A stretch of DNA of 17,279 bases from Candidatus Bathyarchaeota archaeon (GTDB taxonomy: Archaea; Thermoproteota; Bathyarchaeia; Bathyarchaeales; Bathyarchaeaceae): NCBI GenBank assembly GCA_003662715.1, contig QMYO01000008.1, forward strand, positions 1 through 17,279, written 5' to 3'. The notes beneath the pieces are model-generated. The model had not been told where the DNA came from. It did not search any database and saw only the letters and a program-made list of their open reading frames with translations. This document shows positions 1-7,233 of the stretch, one piece after another. Position 1 is the first letter of the stretch. Each line of letters begins with the position of its first letter. Made by a program: the position numbers and the translations under genes.

Positions 1-11
1 AAATCGGAGAG

Positions 12-392
12 ATGATTGGAGACGGAACGGTTCTCAGCTTCGAAGCGGAAACCGCCATTTCAAAGGGAAAATGCGTCTATCTCAGCAGCGACATGAAAGT
101 ATCACAATGCTCAGCAGAAGGAGACGCCATCGGAATAGCGTTAAGAGACGTCAGCACCGGAGAATTCTGTCCCGTATGCATCCGAGGAGTGGTGAAAGTC
201 ACAGCTTACGGCGCCATAACCAGAGGCACAGCAGTTCAAACCCACACCAACGGAGACGTTAAAGCATTAGCAGACCAAGCGGTTGACGAAGGCGGCACTG
301 AAACCTACACCATCTATTATGCACGTAGGCTAGGTTTCGCATTACAAACATTCACTGACGGAGACACCGGACTAATCATGGTAGAGAAGTGA
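12..392 (+). CDS. Capsid decoration protein, DUF2190-like (5' end possibly cut)
   Basis: A 126-residue protein if it starts at the ATG at 12. It has the layout of DUF2190-type capsid decoration proteins: an opening GDGTVLSFEA strand, a segment on values that are 'fresh' or generic (SKGKCVYLSSDMKV), a GIALRDVSTGE turn, a VVKVTAYGAITRG strand, and a final RRLGFAL...GLIMVEK repeat of the same theme. Proteins of this kind sit on the outer face of HK97-type capsids and stabilise them. It lies 11 bases before the major capsid gene, which is the usual place. The reading frame stays open to the left window edge (codons for IGE precede the ATG) and GGAGAG lies directly against the ATG, so the true start may lie upstream. 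The family call is by pattern and not by alignment. Confidence 0.62.
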   Translation: MIGDGTVLSFEAETAISKGKCVYLSSDMKVSQCSAEGDAIGIALRDVSTGEFCPVCIRGVVKVTAYGAITRGTAVQTHTNGDVKALADQAVDEGGTETYTIYYARRLGFALQTFTDGDTGLIMVEK

Positions 393-403
393 GATGATTC
401 AAC

Positions 404-1330
404 ATGACAAATCCGAAACTTTTTGAAGCTATCTTAAACGACTCAGATTACCAGTCGACTCTACCCGACATCATAGCTAGAGCAAAGGAAAACCCAATGG
501 TTCAAAGAGTCATGAAAGAAGCTATCCTAAGCGACGCAGCTGGAGCACTTGGAAAAATGCACAACGTGGTGGTAGAAGCAGCTAAACCCGCTTTGATTGG
601 AAGAGAGATGATTTGGGTTATGCCCACCACCGAAGCGGTGGTACGGTTTCCAAAAGCAAAACTGGGCAAAGCCTACAGAACAGCTGAGCTGGCGCAGACG
701 TGGATAACTGGAGAAAAGTATGAAACCACCGATATAAAAGCAAACATCGAAATCAAGGCTGGAGCAGAATATTCAAAGACCTTCCTAGAAGACGCCACCT
801 GGCCTGTTCTGGAACGCCAAACCGCCGAGGTTGGCAGAGCCATTGCAGAGCTGGAAACTGAGAGAATCTACACGCTTTACACAAGCATCGCTGCCTCTGA
901 CCTTGCGGGAGGAGCAGAAATCAGCGGCGCTGGAACCCTTAACTGGGCTGGCGTAGTGAGCTTCTGGAACGCCATCAAAAAGGAGAACTTCTCTGCTAAG
1001 GTATTGGTGATTCATCCAGAACAAGCTGCTGACCTGTGGCAAGATGACAAGTTCATTCATAGCTTCTATTTCGGCGAGAGAGCTGATTTGACTAGAGGCG
1101 TTCTAGGCGAGACTTATCTTGGCATGAAAATTCTTGTGAGCACAAAGGCAACTGACGGAACAGTTTTGGCTGTTGACACAGACGTTGCTGCTGTCATGCT
1201 GTTGAGGCGAGACATCCTAACAGAACCTTTTGAAAACCCGAGGGAAGACCGCTACGGCATAGTTGCATCAGAGCGCATTGGCTTAGGCGTTTTAAGAAGC
1301 AAAGCAGTTGCACGAGGAACAGGCTGGTAG
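404..1330 (+). CDS. Major capsid protein, HK97 fold
   Basis: A 308-residue protein with the profile of HK97-fold capsid subunits. The helical N-terminal ~60 residues could be a delta/scaffold-like segment. Residues ~113-125 (NIEIKAGAEYSK) fit the strand leading into the spine helix, followed by a long charged helix (ERQTAEVGRAIAELETERIY). A P-domain segment near residue 200 reads VLVIHPEQAADLW, then GETYLGMKILVS and the C-terminal strand/loop ENPREDRYGIVASERIGLGVL. The length is normal for the family. It would assemble the icosahedral head of a tailed virus. It follows the decoration protein by 11 bases, so the two are probably co-transcribed. It ends in TAG; a T-rich stretch and a new TATA box follow, suggesting that the unit partly terminates here. 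Confidence 0.85.
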   Translation: MTNPKLFEAILNDSDYQSTLPDIIARAKENPMVQRVMKEAILSDAAGALGKMHNVVVEAAKPALIGREMIWVMPTTEAVVRFPKAKLGKAYRTAELAQTWITGEKYETTDIKANIEIKAGAEYSKTFLEDATWPVLERQTAEVGRAIAELETERIYTLYTSIAASDLAGGAEISGAGTLNWAGVVSFWNAIKKENFSAKVLVIHPEQAADLWQDDKFIHSFYFGERADLTRGVLGETYLGMKILVSTKATDGTVLAVDTDVAAVMLLRRDILTEPFENPREDRYGIVASERIGLGVLRSKAVARGTGW

Positions 1331-1353
1331 GTCTTTGACTTGAGCGGTCTTTT

Positions 1354-1363
1354 CTATAAAAAT
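1354..1363 (+). promoter_or_regulatory. TATA box for the small gene and fibre gene
   Basis: CTATAAAAAT in the 65-base gap after the capsid gene. Its centre lies about 38 bases before the ATG at 1396, giving a predicted transcript start near 1384, just before the GGTGA ribosome binding site at 1385-1389. Confidence 0.55.
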
Positions 1364-1369
1364 CCCCAA

Positions 1370-1382
1370 TTTTTCTCTTTTT
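1370..1382 (+). terminator. Oligo-T terminator after the capsid gene
   Basis: TTTTTCTCTTTTT, a nearly pure T stretch on the coding strand 40 bases after the capsid stop. Archaeal polymerase terminates at such T runs without needing a hairpin. It overlaps the initiation region of the next unit, so termination is probably partial. Confidence 0.4.
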
Positions 1383-1395
1383 GTGGTGACCGGGA

Positions 1396-1638
1396 ATGAG
1401 TGAAGAAGTTGAGTGGGGACAATACCAACAAGCGTTCAAGGCTATTCATGATGCTATCCGTAGTGGCTTGGCTAAGGCGCCTGAAGGCAAAAACGTAACC
1501 AAGATAGGATTTTGGGAAGATGCTAACGGCAATGTTAAGTACATAAAATTCTATGATGGTACAGAACTGCTTTTCACGCTTGAGTTCAGTAATGCGGGAA
1601 CCGCAAGCTCAGAAACATGGAATATTACACGGTGCTGA
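1396..1638 (+). CDS. Small viral structural-type protein, unknown function
   Basis: An 80-residue protein that I do not recognise. It has an N-terminal amphipathic helix (QYQQAFKAIHDAIRSGLAKA) and then three predicted beta strands (KIGFWEDANGNVKYIKFYDG, TELLFTLEFS). The ATG at 1396 has GGTGA six bases upstream. It lies between the capsid gene and the fibre gene and probably shares the promoter at 1354. A role at the base of the fibre or as a small head component would fit the context, but nothing in the sequence proves it. Confidence 0.55.
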   Translation: MSEEVEWGQYQQAFKAIHDAIRSGLAKAPEGKNVTKIGFWEDANGNVKYIKFYDGTELLFTLEFSNAGTASSETWNITRC

Positions 1639-1650
1639 AGGTGAATTAAA

Positions 1651-3138
1651 TTGCCTATCACCTATGACCCCGCTGCCAACATCATAACTGTTACGGGTTT
1701 CACCGAAGAGGCTCCATGCACATTCGATGATTTATACGATGCTGACAAAGCTGGAACCCTTGAGCTTTTGCCCTCTGAAACTTACTTTGAAGGCGTCACA
1801 AGAAAAAGTTTGACCACTCAAGTCCGTCCAGCAGACAGTAAAGCGTTAAAGTTAAACATTTTGATTACGGCATCAAATGATATAGATGCAAATTTATTAA
1901 TTGTAGGAAAAAACTTGGCTGGTGAATCCATTTCAGAATTCATAACTTTATATCCCGTTGGAACAAAAGTTACAACTTACTACTATTCTTCTGTGGACAC
2001 AGATGGTTTAAGCATTTCTGTTTCTGCTGGAAAAAGTGTAACATTTTCTATCACTCAATCAAGATGGGGTGTAGTTTGGAGAACTGAAGCAGGAAACAAG
2101 AAGCAATATTACTTTGATGATGTAAGAGTCCATTTTGGAGATGATGTTACTCCAACATACTTCAAAGATACTAATGTTCAAGTAACTTTTCACTCCACCC
2201 TCACAAGGTGGAACAAGAACTTTTACCTTCATAAGAACCTTACATTCCAGCTCGGGGAAGTTTATGATGAAACCAACAAAAGGGGAACGGATGGTTGTCA
2301 AATTTATGCTTATAACCCCAATGATAACTTAACAGCGTTGTGTGGATGGTTGGGAGATTCTACTACTATTGTTAAATTATATGGTTGTCATTTTGGGGGA
2401 GGAAGATTTGTTGAGTTTAAAGGAAATGCTGTTATATGGGATTGCACTTTCCAGACAAATTGGTTAAATGTTGACACTCCCGATATAAACAATGTGACCC
2501 TTATTGAGACATTTTTAGAACAGGCAACAGGGGGAATCATATCAGACATTTTTATCTTCGGGGCTAACTATGGTTATCATAAGAGATGGGCTGCAACTTT
2601 CAGCATTGTAGACTTGAAAATCAGAAACTGTACATACATTGCCTATCTTGAAGGATTTGATGGAACACTCAGTCTTATAGACGCAGACTCAGATACTTGG
2701 GCAATCAAATGGAGAGCGGACCCTCCCTACGAGTCTTATGGGTCTGTTGATAGAAAATACACAATGAATTTAAAAGTTTTAGACAAAGACGGAAACCCCG
2801 TAGAAGGAGCAACCGTAACTCTATGTGATAAAGATGGCACACAAATATTCTCCACAACCACCGATATTAATGGAGAAATACCCGAACAAACCGTCTTATA
2901 CGCTCGTTATAAACAAGACCATCCAAGTGTAGGAACTATTGCAACTATTTATTCCCCACATAAATTAGAAGTTAAAAAGGCTGGCTATCAAGATTATCAG
3001 ATAACGTTTACCCTTGACAATAAAATCGACTGGAAAATCAAACTCGCTAAAGCCGTCAGTGTCTTCCTCAGCTTCGGCAGACCCGTCGTTAATTTGAAGA
3101 AAACTGATCCAGAAAACAAGAATGTGATGGTGCTGTAA
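1651..3138 (+). CDS. Fibre/spike-like protein, beta-helix-like core and regulatory-type Ig-like domain
   Basis: A 495-residue protein starting at TTG 1651 with GGTGA six bases upstream. Residues ~1-150 are beta-rich. Residues ~150-360 alternate short strands with N, G and C turns (for example LYGCHFGGGRFVEFKGNAVIWDCTF), as in parallel beta-helix spikes. Residues ~370-470 resemble a carboxypeptidase-regulatory-like beta sandwich: LKVLDKDGNPVEGATVTL, a TDINGEI turn, then LEVKKAGYQDYQITF. Such add-on domains are common in surface-exposed viral and archaeal proteins. The gene is visibly more AT-rich than its neighbours, mainly at 1830-2650, which suggests separate acquisition, as is typical of receptor-binding genes. 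It sits between head genes and not at the end of the tail block, so it could instead be a head fibre. There is no signal peptide. The fold call is by eye. Confidence 0.55.
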   Translation: MPITYDPAANIITVTGFTEEAPCTFDDLYDADKAGTLELLPSETYFEGVTRKSLTTQVRPADSKALKLNILITASNDIDANLLIVGKNLAGESISEFITLYPVGTKVTTYYYSSVDTDGLSISVSAGKSVTFSITQSRWGVVWRTEAGNKKQYYFDDVRVHFGDDVTPTYFKDTNVQVTFHSTLTRWNKNFYLHKNLTFQLGEVYDETNKRGTDGCQIYAYNPNDNLTALCGWLGDSTTIVKLYGCHFGGGRFVEFKGNAVIWDCTFQTNWLNVDTPDINNVTLIETFLEQATGGIISDIFIFGANYGYHKRWAATFSIVDLKIRNCTYIAYLEGFDGTLSLIDADSDTWAIKWRADPPYESYGSVDRKYTMNLKVLDKDGNPVEGATVTLCDKDGTQIFSTTTDINGEIPEQTVLYARYKQDHPSVGTIATIYSPHKLEVKKAGYQDYQITFTLDNKIDWKIKLAKAVSVFLSFGRPVVNLKKTDPENKNVMVL

Positions 3139-3139
3139 T

Positions 3140-3412
3140 ATGGTAAAGGTTGGATATGCTTGTGGAACCTGTCCTCGTTGCGGCAGAAGGATATGCAGAC
3201 CACGCCCAGCTACGGTTGCAGTGTGTGACTGCTGGCGCTACTGTCCATTGGAAAACTGGACTAAACTCATGGAGCCTTACACGCCAGACTTAACGCCTTC
3301 ACAATACGATCCAGATAAAGGCTTAGACGTTATTATGATTCATATTTCAGAACAAGACCATCCACAGCCCTATTATTCTAAACAAAAACCAATCGAGGTG
3401 CATTTAACTTGA
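3140..3412 (+). CDS. Small Cys-rich zinc-finger-like protein
   Basis: A 90-residue protein with seven cysteines in its first 35 residues: C8, C11, C14 and C19, then C29, C31 and C35, surrounded by Arg (CPRCGRRICRPRP). The spacing fits one or two zinc sites. The remainder is acidic and Pro-rich and probably extended. It starts one base after the fibre gene stop and overlaps the next gene (TTGA overlap), so it belongs to the same transcript as the fibre and the RHH regulator. It could bind nucleic acid, or the zinc could simply stabilise a small virion protein. I do not recognise a named family. Confidence 0.55.
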   Translation: MVKVGYACGTCPRCGRRICRPRPATVAVCDCWRYCPLENWTKLMEPYTPDLTPSQYDPDKGLDVIMIHISEQDHPQPYYSKQKPIEVHLT

Positions 3413-3591
3413 GAAAGGATCACCTACACGTTTCCGTTGACCGAGAGGTTTTGCGGCAGATCGAGGACATCTGGAAGATGGAACAGTCCGAGTGCCTAAA
3501 GAGGGGTGAAAGAGTTGCGAAGAGCAGCGTGGTGCAGAAACTGTTGATTTTGGGGATAGAAGCCTACAAGCGACGCAAACTACAGCCGTAA
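3409..3591 (+). CDS. Ribbon-helix-helix DNA-binding protein
   Basis: A 60-residue protein starting at TTG 3409, overlapping the previous stop. It has the MetJ/Arc/CopG-type layout: one beta strand (HLHVSVD), helix 1 (REVLRQIEDIWKMEQSECLK), a basic loop (RGERVAKS), and helix 2 starting at SSVVQKLLILGIEAYKRR. RHH proteins dimerise and insert the paired strand into the major groove of inverted repeats. The loop between the helices is longer than in Arc. A promoter with a TTCGTT/AACGAA inverted repeat lies 68 bases downstream and is a reasonable target, so the protein may control the neck and tail genes. That link is inference. Confidence 0.68.
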   Translation: MRKDHLHVSVDREVLRQIEDIWKMEQSECLKRGERVAKSSVVQKLLILGIEAYKRRKLQP

Positions 3592-3602
3592 CTTTCTTGC
3601 TT

Positions 3603-3654
3603 GTTTGTAAAGCAAACTGTTTTATTGCTTACTTTCTTGAAAAACCGTTTTTTT
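3603..3654 (+). terminator. Candidate terminator: small hairpin plus T runs
   Basis: A perfect 5-bp stem GTTTG-TAAAG-CAAAC at 3603-3617 is followed by T-rich sequence and a run of seven T at 3648-3654. It lies in the gap after the RHH gene and just before the next promoter, where the upstream transcript would be expected to end. Confidence 0.42.
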
Positions 3655-3658
3655 GCTC

Positions 3659-3675
3659 TTCGTTTTTTCAACGAA
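3659..3675 (+). promoter_or_regulatory. Operator-like inverted repeat TTCGTT-N5-AACGAA
   Basis: A perfect 6-bp inverted repeat (TTCGTT at 3659-3664, AACGAA at 3670-3675) lies directly against the BRE/TATA element at 3676-3689. A protein bound here would block TFB/TBP. The nearest candidate regulator is the RHH gene at 3409-3591. A T-rich spacer makes chance palindromes somewhat more likely. Confidence 0.45.
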
Positions 3676-3689
3676 CCTTAAATAATTCC
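3676..3689 (+). promoter_or_regulatory. BRE/TATA promoter of the neck and tail operon
   Basis: CCTTAAATAATTCC, with TTAAATAA as the TATA core. The expected start is near 3705-3708, about 16-19 bases before the TTG at 3724, leaving room for the GAGTGAT ribosome binding site at 3713-3719. All genes from 3724 to 10965 follow with small gaps, so this is probably the main promoter for them. Confidence 0.55.
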
Positions 3690-3723
3690 TATTTACTCAT
3701 AATCTTCTCAGAGAGTGATTTAA

Positions 3724-4077
3724 TTGGCGAGCGTCACAACCGACGATGTTCGAGACACCCTAAACGTAACATCAACAGACATCCCAGATGCTCAAGTCAC
3801 AAAAATGATTAAGAAGGCAGAAGTTACGCTGGAATTAGAAACAGCACGCAGCATTGATTATAACAACTGCACCGACGAAGAAGCATTGTTTATCACAAAT
3901 CTCGCAGCCATCTATGCAATCTGCTACCTAACCGGCGGAAGCGCTGTTGGTCTTAGCTTTTCGGTTGGGAATGAACGCGTCGATGTGCTTAGCGGAGCAC
4001 CGCCGCTAAGAGCCCTTCAACAAGAGGTTGAACGAGTGTTGAAAAGAATGCGAGGCGCAACGTTGAAACGGGTATAG
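3724..4077 (+). CDS. Head-tail connector, HK97 gp6-like adaptor
   Basis: A 117-residue, mostly helical protein starting at TTG 3724 behind GAGTGAT. The order fits gp6-type adaptors: an N-terminal TTDDVRDTLN and DIPDAQVTKMIKKAEVTLELE helix, a central helix with many Ala and aromatic residues (EEALFITNLAAIYAICYLTGG), a short beta segment (SVGLSFSVGNERVDV), and a C-terminal helix (ALQQEVERVLKRM). These proteins form a 12- or 13-fold ring below the portal. It is the first gene after the promoter at 3676 and is followed by a head-closure protein, as expected. It ends in TAG, and a UGA follows five codons later in the same frame. Confidence 0.72.
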   Translation: MASVTTDDVRDTLNVTSTDIPDAQVTKMIKKAEVTLELETARSIDYNNCTDEEALFITNLAAIYAICYLTGGSAVGLSFSVGNERVDVLSGAPPLRALQQEVERVLKRMRGATLKRV

Positions 4078-4091
4078 GAGACTGGTTCAGG

Positions 4092-4430
4092 ATGACGCGT
4101 TTTGAGCAAATTTTACGAAAAATAGGCGAAGACATAACGTGGCATAAACGACAAGAAGGAGCAATCGACCCTGAAACTGGCGACCGCATGGTCACCTGGA
4201 CAACGGAATCCATCAAAGCGATTGTTCAACAAGTTTCAGCTGGCGAAGTTCTTGTTGAAGCTGGCTACACTAATGAGGATTATATCCGAATTTATGTCAC
4301 AGCTGATGTTAAACAGAAGGATAAAGTCACGTGTAGAAACGAGGATTATGAGGTTTTAGTTCCTGAAGCCTTCTATTTTCGAGGCGCATTTGAATACTGC
4401 TCTGCTCTCTGTAGGAGGCTGGTTGCATAA
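4092..4430 (+). CDS. Head closure / head-tail adaptor protein (SPP1 gp16-like)
   Basis: A 112-residue, beta-rich protein. It has an N-terminal helix (RFEQILRKIGEDITWHKR), strands around DRMVTWTTESIKAIVQQV, then the YIRIYVTADVKQKDKVTCRNEDYEVLV stretch that matches head-completion proteins of the gp16/stopper group, and a C-terminal strand (AFEYCSALCRRLVA). These proteins close the connector after DNA packaging and dock the tail. The position right after the gp6-like adaptor supports the call. Its TAA overlaps the ATG of the next gene. Confidence 0.62.
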   Translation: MTRFEQILRKIGEDITWHKRQEGAIDPETGDRMVTWTTESIKAIVQQVSAGEVLVEAGYTNEDYIRIYVTADVKQKDKVTCRNEDYEVLVPEAFYFRGAFEYCSALCRRLVA

Positions 4431-4750
4431 TGCCGTTGGCTTGGAATACAAAGACGCTGGTGCCACCTGGAGAAGAAACCGTAATTGTCTCTTACAATGT
4501 TGGAGCAGATAAACTCGTCAAACTGGACGGGTTCATCGCTTTCGGAACGTGCTCAGCCATATATCGACTTTACGTGGACGATGATGTTAAAGCCAGCTAC
4601 ATGACCAGCGAAGCCGACCGCAACGCCTACGTCATCTTTCGCACAGAACACGTAACAGGACCCAAAACCATCACCATCAAAGTCATCCATTTCGTTCCAG
4701 CCCCTGCAGGAGAAGGACAAGACTTCGAAGGAACCATTCTAGGAGGCTAA
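4430..4750 (+). CDS. Small beta-rich virion protein, unknown
   Basis: A 106-residue protein made almost only of predicted beta strands: KTLVPPGEETVIVSYNV, KLVKLDGFIAFGTCSAIYRLYVDDDV, AYVIFRTEHV, and PKTITIKVIHFVPAPA. This resembles a small jelly-roll or sandwich domain, as in minor capsid or neck decoration proteins. Translation is coupled to the previous gene (TAATG overlap), and the ribosome binding site of the next gene is built into its last codons. I do not recognise a family. It may work together with the following 382-residue protein, since the two are adjacent and tightly spaced. Confidence 0.55.
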   Translation: MPLAWNTKTLVPPGEETVIVSYNVGADKLVKLDGFIAFGTCSAIYRLYVDDDVKASYMTSEADRNAYVIFRTEHVTGPKTITIKVIHFVPAPAGEGQDFEGTILGG

Positions 4751-4753
4751 AAA

Positions 4754-5902
4754 ATGGGAGTAAACCAAGCCTTCAAAGAGAAACTTCCAACACACGAACC
4801 CGGCGACATCTACCTTGTACGCAACACGTCTGAGAAAACATCGGTAACATCTATACCACTCGACTACCTGAAACTTCTGATTCTGCCAACCAACTTGCCC
4901 GTCGCTGACCCCGGCGGCATGATTGTTCCATACGAGGGAGGTTATGCATTGTTGGCGCTGCTGGCTAAGGGCGAAAATGCTCTAGCTAAAAACATTCTAG
5001 ATGAAATGGTGACTTTTCAAAACGCGGACGGCTCTTGGCATCAGCAGTATTATCCCTATAAACCTTTTGACAGATACGAGGACAGAAAAGTGGACAGCGG
5101 CACAGCCTTAATGGCATTCGCCATGGCAGACTACGACGCCCGCAACACAACCACCCTATACAAGACAAGTTGGCAAAAGGCCGCTGCCTTCCTCAAAAGC
5201 CTAGAAGACGGCTCCACCGGATGTATTTGGAATCAAGTGATAGATGGGGTTATTGAGCAAGTTGCCTTTAGCGCGGACATGGCTGAAGTTATCTTAGGCT
5301 TAACTCGCGGATTAGACGCCTACGGCGACACGGTTAAAGACAGCGACAACAACTTGGTTAAACCTTTCATAGAGAGAATAATAAGCTGGATCGACAACTA
5401 CATGTGGAGACCAACCGCCTACGACTACCAAACCGAGTATCCACTGGGTGCACAGAGCGAAACAGCGCCAGGCGTCTACATCACGTTCAAGCAATGCGTC
5501 ACCTACACCCAAGCTTTGGTTGCTTGGGCACTGAAAGACTGGGACGACAAATACGGTACACCTGGAACCCACATCCAGAACATTTCTGATGCTCTCGACA
5601 AGATGATTGCAATGAATAGAGGACGCTGGGGCGGATACCTCTATCACGCTATGTTTGAAGCCACTGACCCGCCCGAGGAATATCCTCATTATGCTGCACT
5701 AATGAAAATCGCTATGGAGAAGGTGGACTCAACCCGATACTCCTGGTTCATTGACGATGCACTTAAATTCATGCGCTGGTGCTCCCTCTCCAACGGAACA
5801 GTCTTAGACAGCGTTTGGCCTGACGGACGCTGCTTCACCAGTCCAAACGCTAGGGGACCATTGCTTGTTTCTGTTGCCACCTGCATTTTAGCTGGAGCGT
5901 GA
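4754..5902 (+). CDS. Alpha/alpha-toroid protein, glycosidase/lyase- or prenyltransferase-repeat-like
   Basis: A 382-residue protein with GGAGG eight bases before the ATG. The first ~55 residues are non-repetitive and could anchor it to the virion. The rest alternates outer and inner helices as in (alpha/alpha)6 barrels: GGYALLALLAKGENALAKNILDEMV, then FQNADGSWHQQYY (a Q..DGSW motif found in cyclase, prenyltransferase and some glycan-active toroids), DSGTALMAFAMADYD, SADMAEVILGLTRGLDAYG, and TYTQALVAWALKDWDD. Aromatic and acidic residues (D, E, W, Y) crowd the loops, as in sugar-binding clefts. Its place among neck genes argues for a virion enzyme acting on the host cell-surface glycan. No catalytic pair can be assigned by eye, and a non-enzymatic sugar-binding role is possible. 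Confidence 0.5.
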   Translation: MGVNQAFKEKLPTHEPGDIYLVRNTSEKTSVTSIPLDYLKLLILPTNLPVADPGGMIVPYEGGYALLALLAKGENALAKNILDEMVTFQNADGSWHQQYYPYKPFDRYEDRKVDSGTALMAFAMADYDARNTTTLYKTSWQKAAAFLKSLEDGSTGCIWNQVIDGVIEQVAFSADMAEVILGLTRGLDAYGDTVKDSDNNLVKPFIERIISWIDNYMWRPTAYDYQTEYPLGAQSETAPGVYITFKQCVTYTQALVAWALKDWDDKYGTPGTHIQNISDALDKMIAMNRGRWGGYLYHAMFEATDPPEEYPHYAALMKIAMEKVDSTRYSWFIDDALKFMRWCSLSNGTVLDSVWPDGRCFTSPNARGPLLVSVATCILAGA

Positions 5903-5909
5903 AAACATA

Positions 5910-6362
5910 ATGAGCGTTGAAGACCCGAAAACAACCTTGATGAATCTGATTAAAACCAATATTTCGCTAACCAAAGATGACGACATAACACCAGCAACCG
6001 TTCACGTTAGCCACGAATGGTTTAACAGCCGACTCTTCAAGGATTTTGACGCTCAGATCACAGTAGGTTTGGCAGAGGGCTCCATGGAAAAACTCAATGT
6101 TGGAGGTTCATGGGTGCGCTACAGCGACCGTTATCGAATCATAGGATGGAGCGTTGATAAGACTGGTATAACTGGAAAAGAAATGCGGTGGAAACTGAGG
6201 CGGGAAATAGAACGAATCATACGCGCTAACCGGAAGAATCCAGGCGGTGCCCTCAGCTTCGTGGATGTTAAAGAAGTTATTGAAGGTGAAGATGTGAACA
6301 GTAAGCCGCCTTATTGGCGCGTGGAGGTCACGGTCATAACACATCGTTATGAAAAGATTTAG
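5910..6362 (+). CDS. Tail terminator / tail completion-like protein
   Basis: A 150-residue alpha/beta protein with an N-terminal helix (PKTTLMNLIKTNISLTKD), strand-rich middle (ATVHVSHEWF, DAQITVGLAEG, YRIIGWSVD), a long basic helix (GKEMRWKLRREIERIIRANRKN), and a closing strand (WRVEVTVITHRYEKI). This order fits tail-terminator or tail-completion proteins, which cap the tail and join it to the head. The location directly before the tail tube gene supports it. The ATG at 5910 follows the previous stop by seven bases. It ends in TAG. Readthrough would run about 30 codons into the tail tube gene out of frame, so UAG must act as a stop here. Confidence 0.55.
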   Translation: MSVEDPKTTLMNLIKTNISLTKDDDITPATVHVSHEWFNSRLFKDFDAQITVGLAEGSMEKLNVGGSWVRYSDRYRIIGWSVDKTGITGKEMRWKLRREIERIIRANRKNPGGALSFVDVKEVIEGEDVNSKPPYWRVEVTVITHRYEKI

Positions 6363-6385
6363 AGAAAAAAGGGAGGATTGAGAAT

Positions 6386-7219
6386 TTGGCGTCTGCAGTC
6401 TACACTGGCGAAGAAGCCCACATCTACTATGTGGAAGAAACCACTTATGGCGAAACTCCTGTGAGCCCAACTATGCTTTGGATTGGAATTGTGCAGGAGA
6501 TAGAGCCCGCGTTAAATCCAAGGAACATGGTGATTCGAGGCGTTGGCTCAAGAAATGTGAAAGCTATGCAGAGGGGAATACGGCATGTCGACTTGAAGGT
6601 TGTTTATGTGCCGCAGAACTGGGCTTTCCTCAACTACGCAACATCGTTGAAGTCTATGAGCGTTGAAGTTTTCTATGAAAAAACAGCGGGCATCATCAGT
6701 TTAAACCATAAAGGATGCAAAATCAACCACGTAAGAGTTGATGTTTCAATTGAGAATCCAGTGAAGGTAACAGCTGAACTAATCGGACAAGACATAGCCG
6801 TTGGAACTGTCAAAGTCGGAGCCAACTATGAAACTCAACCCTTAGTTAACCCATTCACAGGAAGCGACTGCACAGTGACTAAGGATACGGTGGAAATCAC
6901 CCGTTTCAGCGACTTCAGCTTTGAAATTGGCAACAACCTCAAGCGTCAACCAGTCATCCGATCATCTACGCCTTATTTGATTAAGAGCTTGCCCGAGCGA
7001 CACGAAGTGTTGCAGGGGATGGTTCGAGCTGATTTTGAGTCAAAGGATGAGCTAGATGACATTCTGGGCGACACCGAGTTTACTTTGAATTTCAACATAG
7101 GTGGAACAAGCTTTTCTTTCACCGGTTGCAAATGGCGCTTAAGCCGGCTTCCAACCCGCATAGAAGACACGGTTGCGCAAACTCTAGAGTGGGAAGCACG
7201 TGGACTGTCCATAACCTAA
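6386..7219 (+). CDS. Major tail tube protein
   Basis: A 277-residue protein starting at TTG 6386 with GGGAGGAT nine bases upstream. It has the typical opening of tail tube proteins, a strand followed by a YVEETTYGETP loop (residues ~14-24), then MLWIGIVQEIEPALNPR, repeated beta segments (DLKVVYVPQNW, VRVDVSIENPVKVTAELIGQDIAVG), and a final NFNIGGTSFSFTGCKWRLSRLPTR...LEWEARGLSI segment. Tube proteins stack as hexameric rings around the tape measure. Only one tube gene is present and no sheath gene is seen, so the tail is non-contractile. The tail chaperone genes that follow are where they are expected. Confidence 0.72.
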   Translation: MASAVYTGEEAHIYYVEETTYGETPVSPTMLWIGIVQEIEPALNPRNMVIRGVGSRNVKAMQRGIRHVDLKVVYVPQNWAFLNYATSLKSMSVEVFYEKTAGIISLNHKGCKINHVRVDVSIENPVKVTAELIGQDIAVGTVKVGANYETQPLVNPFTGSDCTVTKDTVEITRFSDFSFEIGNNLKRQPVIRSSTPYLIKSLPERHEVLQGMVRADFESKDELDDILGDTEFTLNFNIGGTSFSFTGCKWRLSRLPTRIEDTVAQTLEWEARGLSIT

Positions 7220-7233
7220 AGGCGGTCTGTTAG

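Noticed and set aside
5312..5689. A 125-codon open frame on the - strand inside the toroid protein gene
   Set aside because: It is antisense to a gene with good coding signals, has no convincing ribosome binding site, and its translation is rich in Val, Phe and Ser without domain character.
6108..6470. A 120-codon - strand frame across the tail-terminator and tube gene junction
   Set aside because: It crosses two well-supported + strand genes and has no domain signal.
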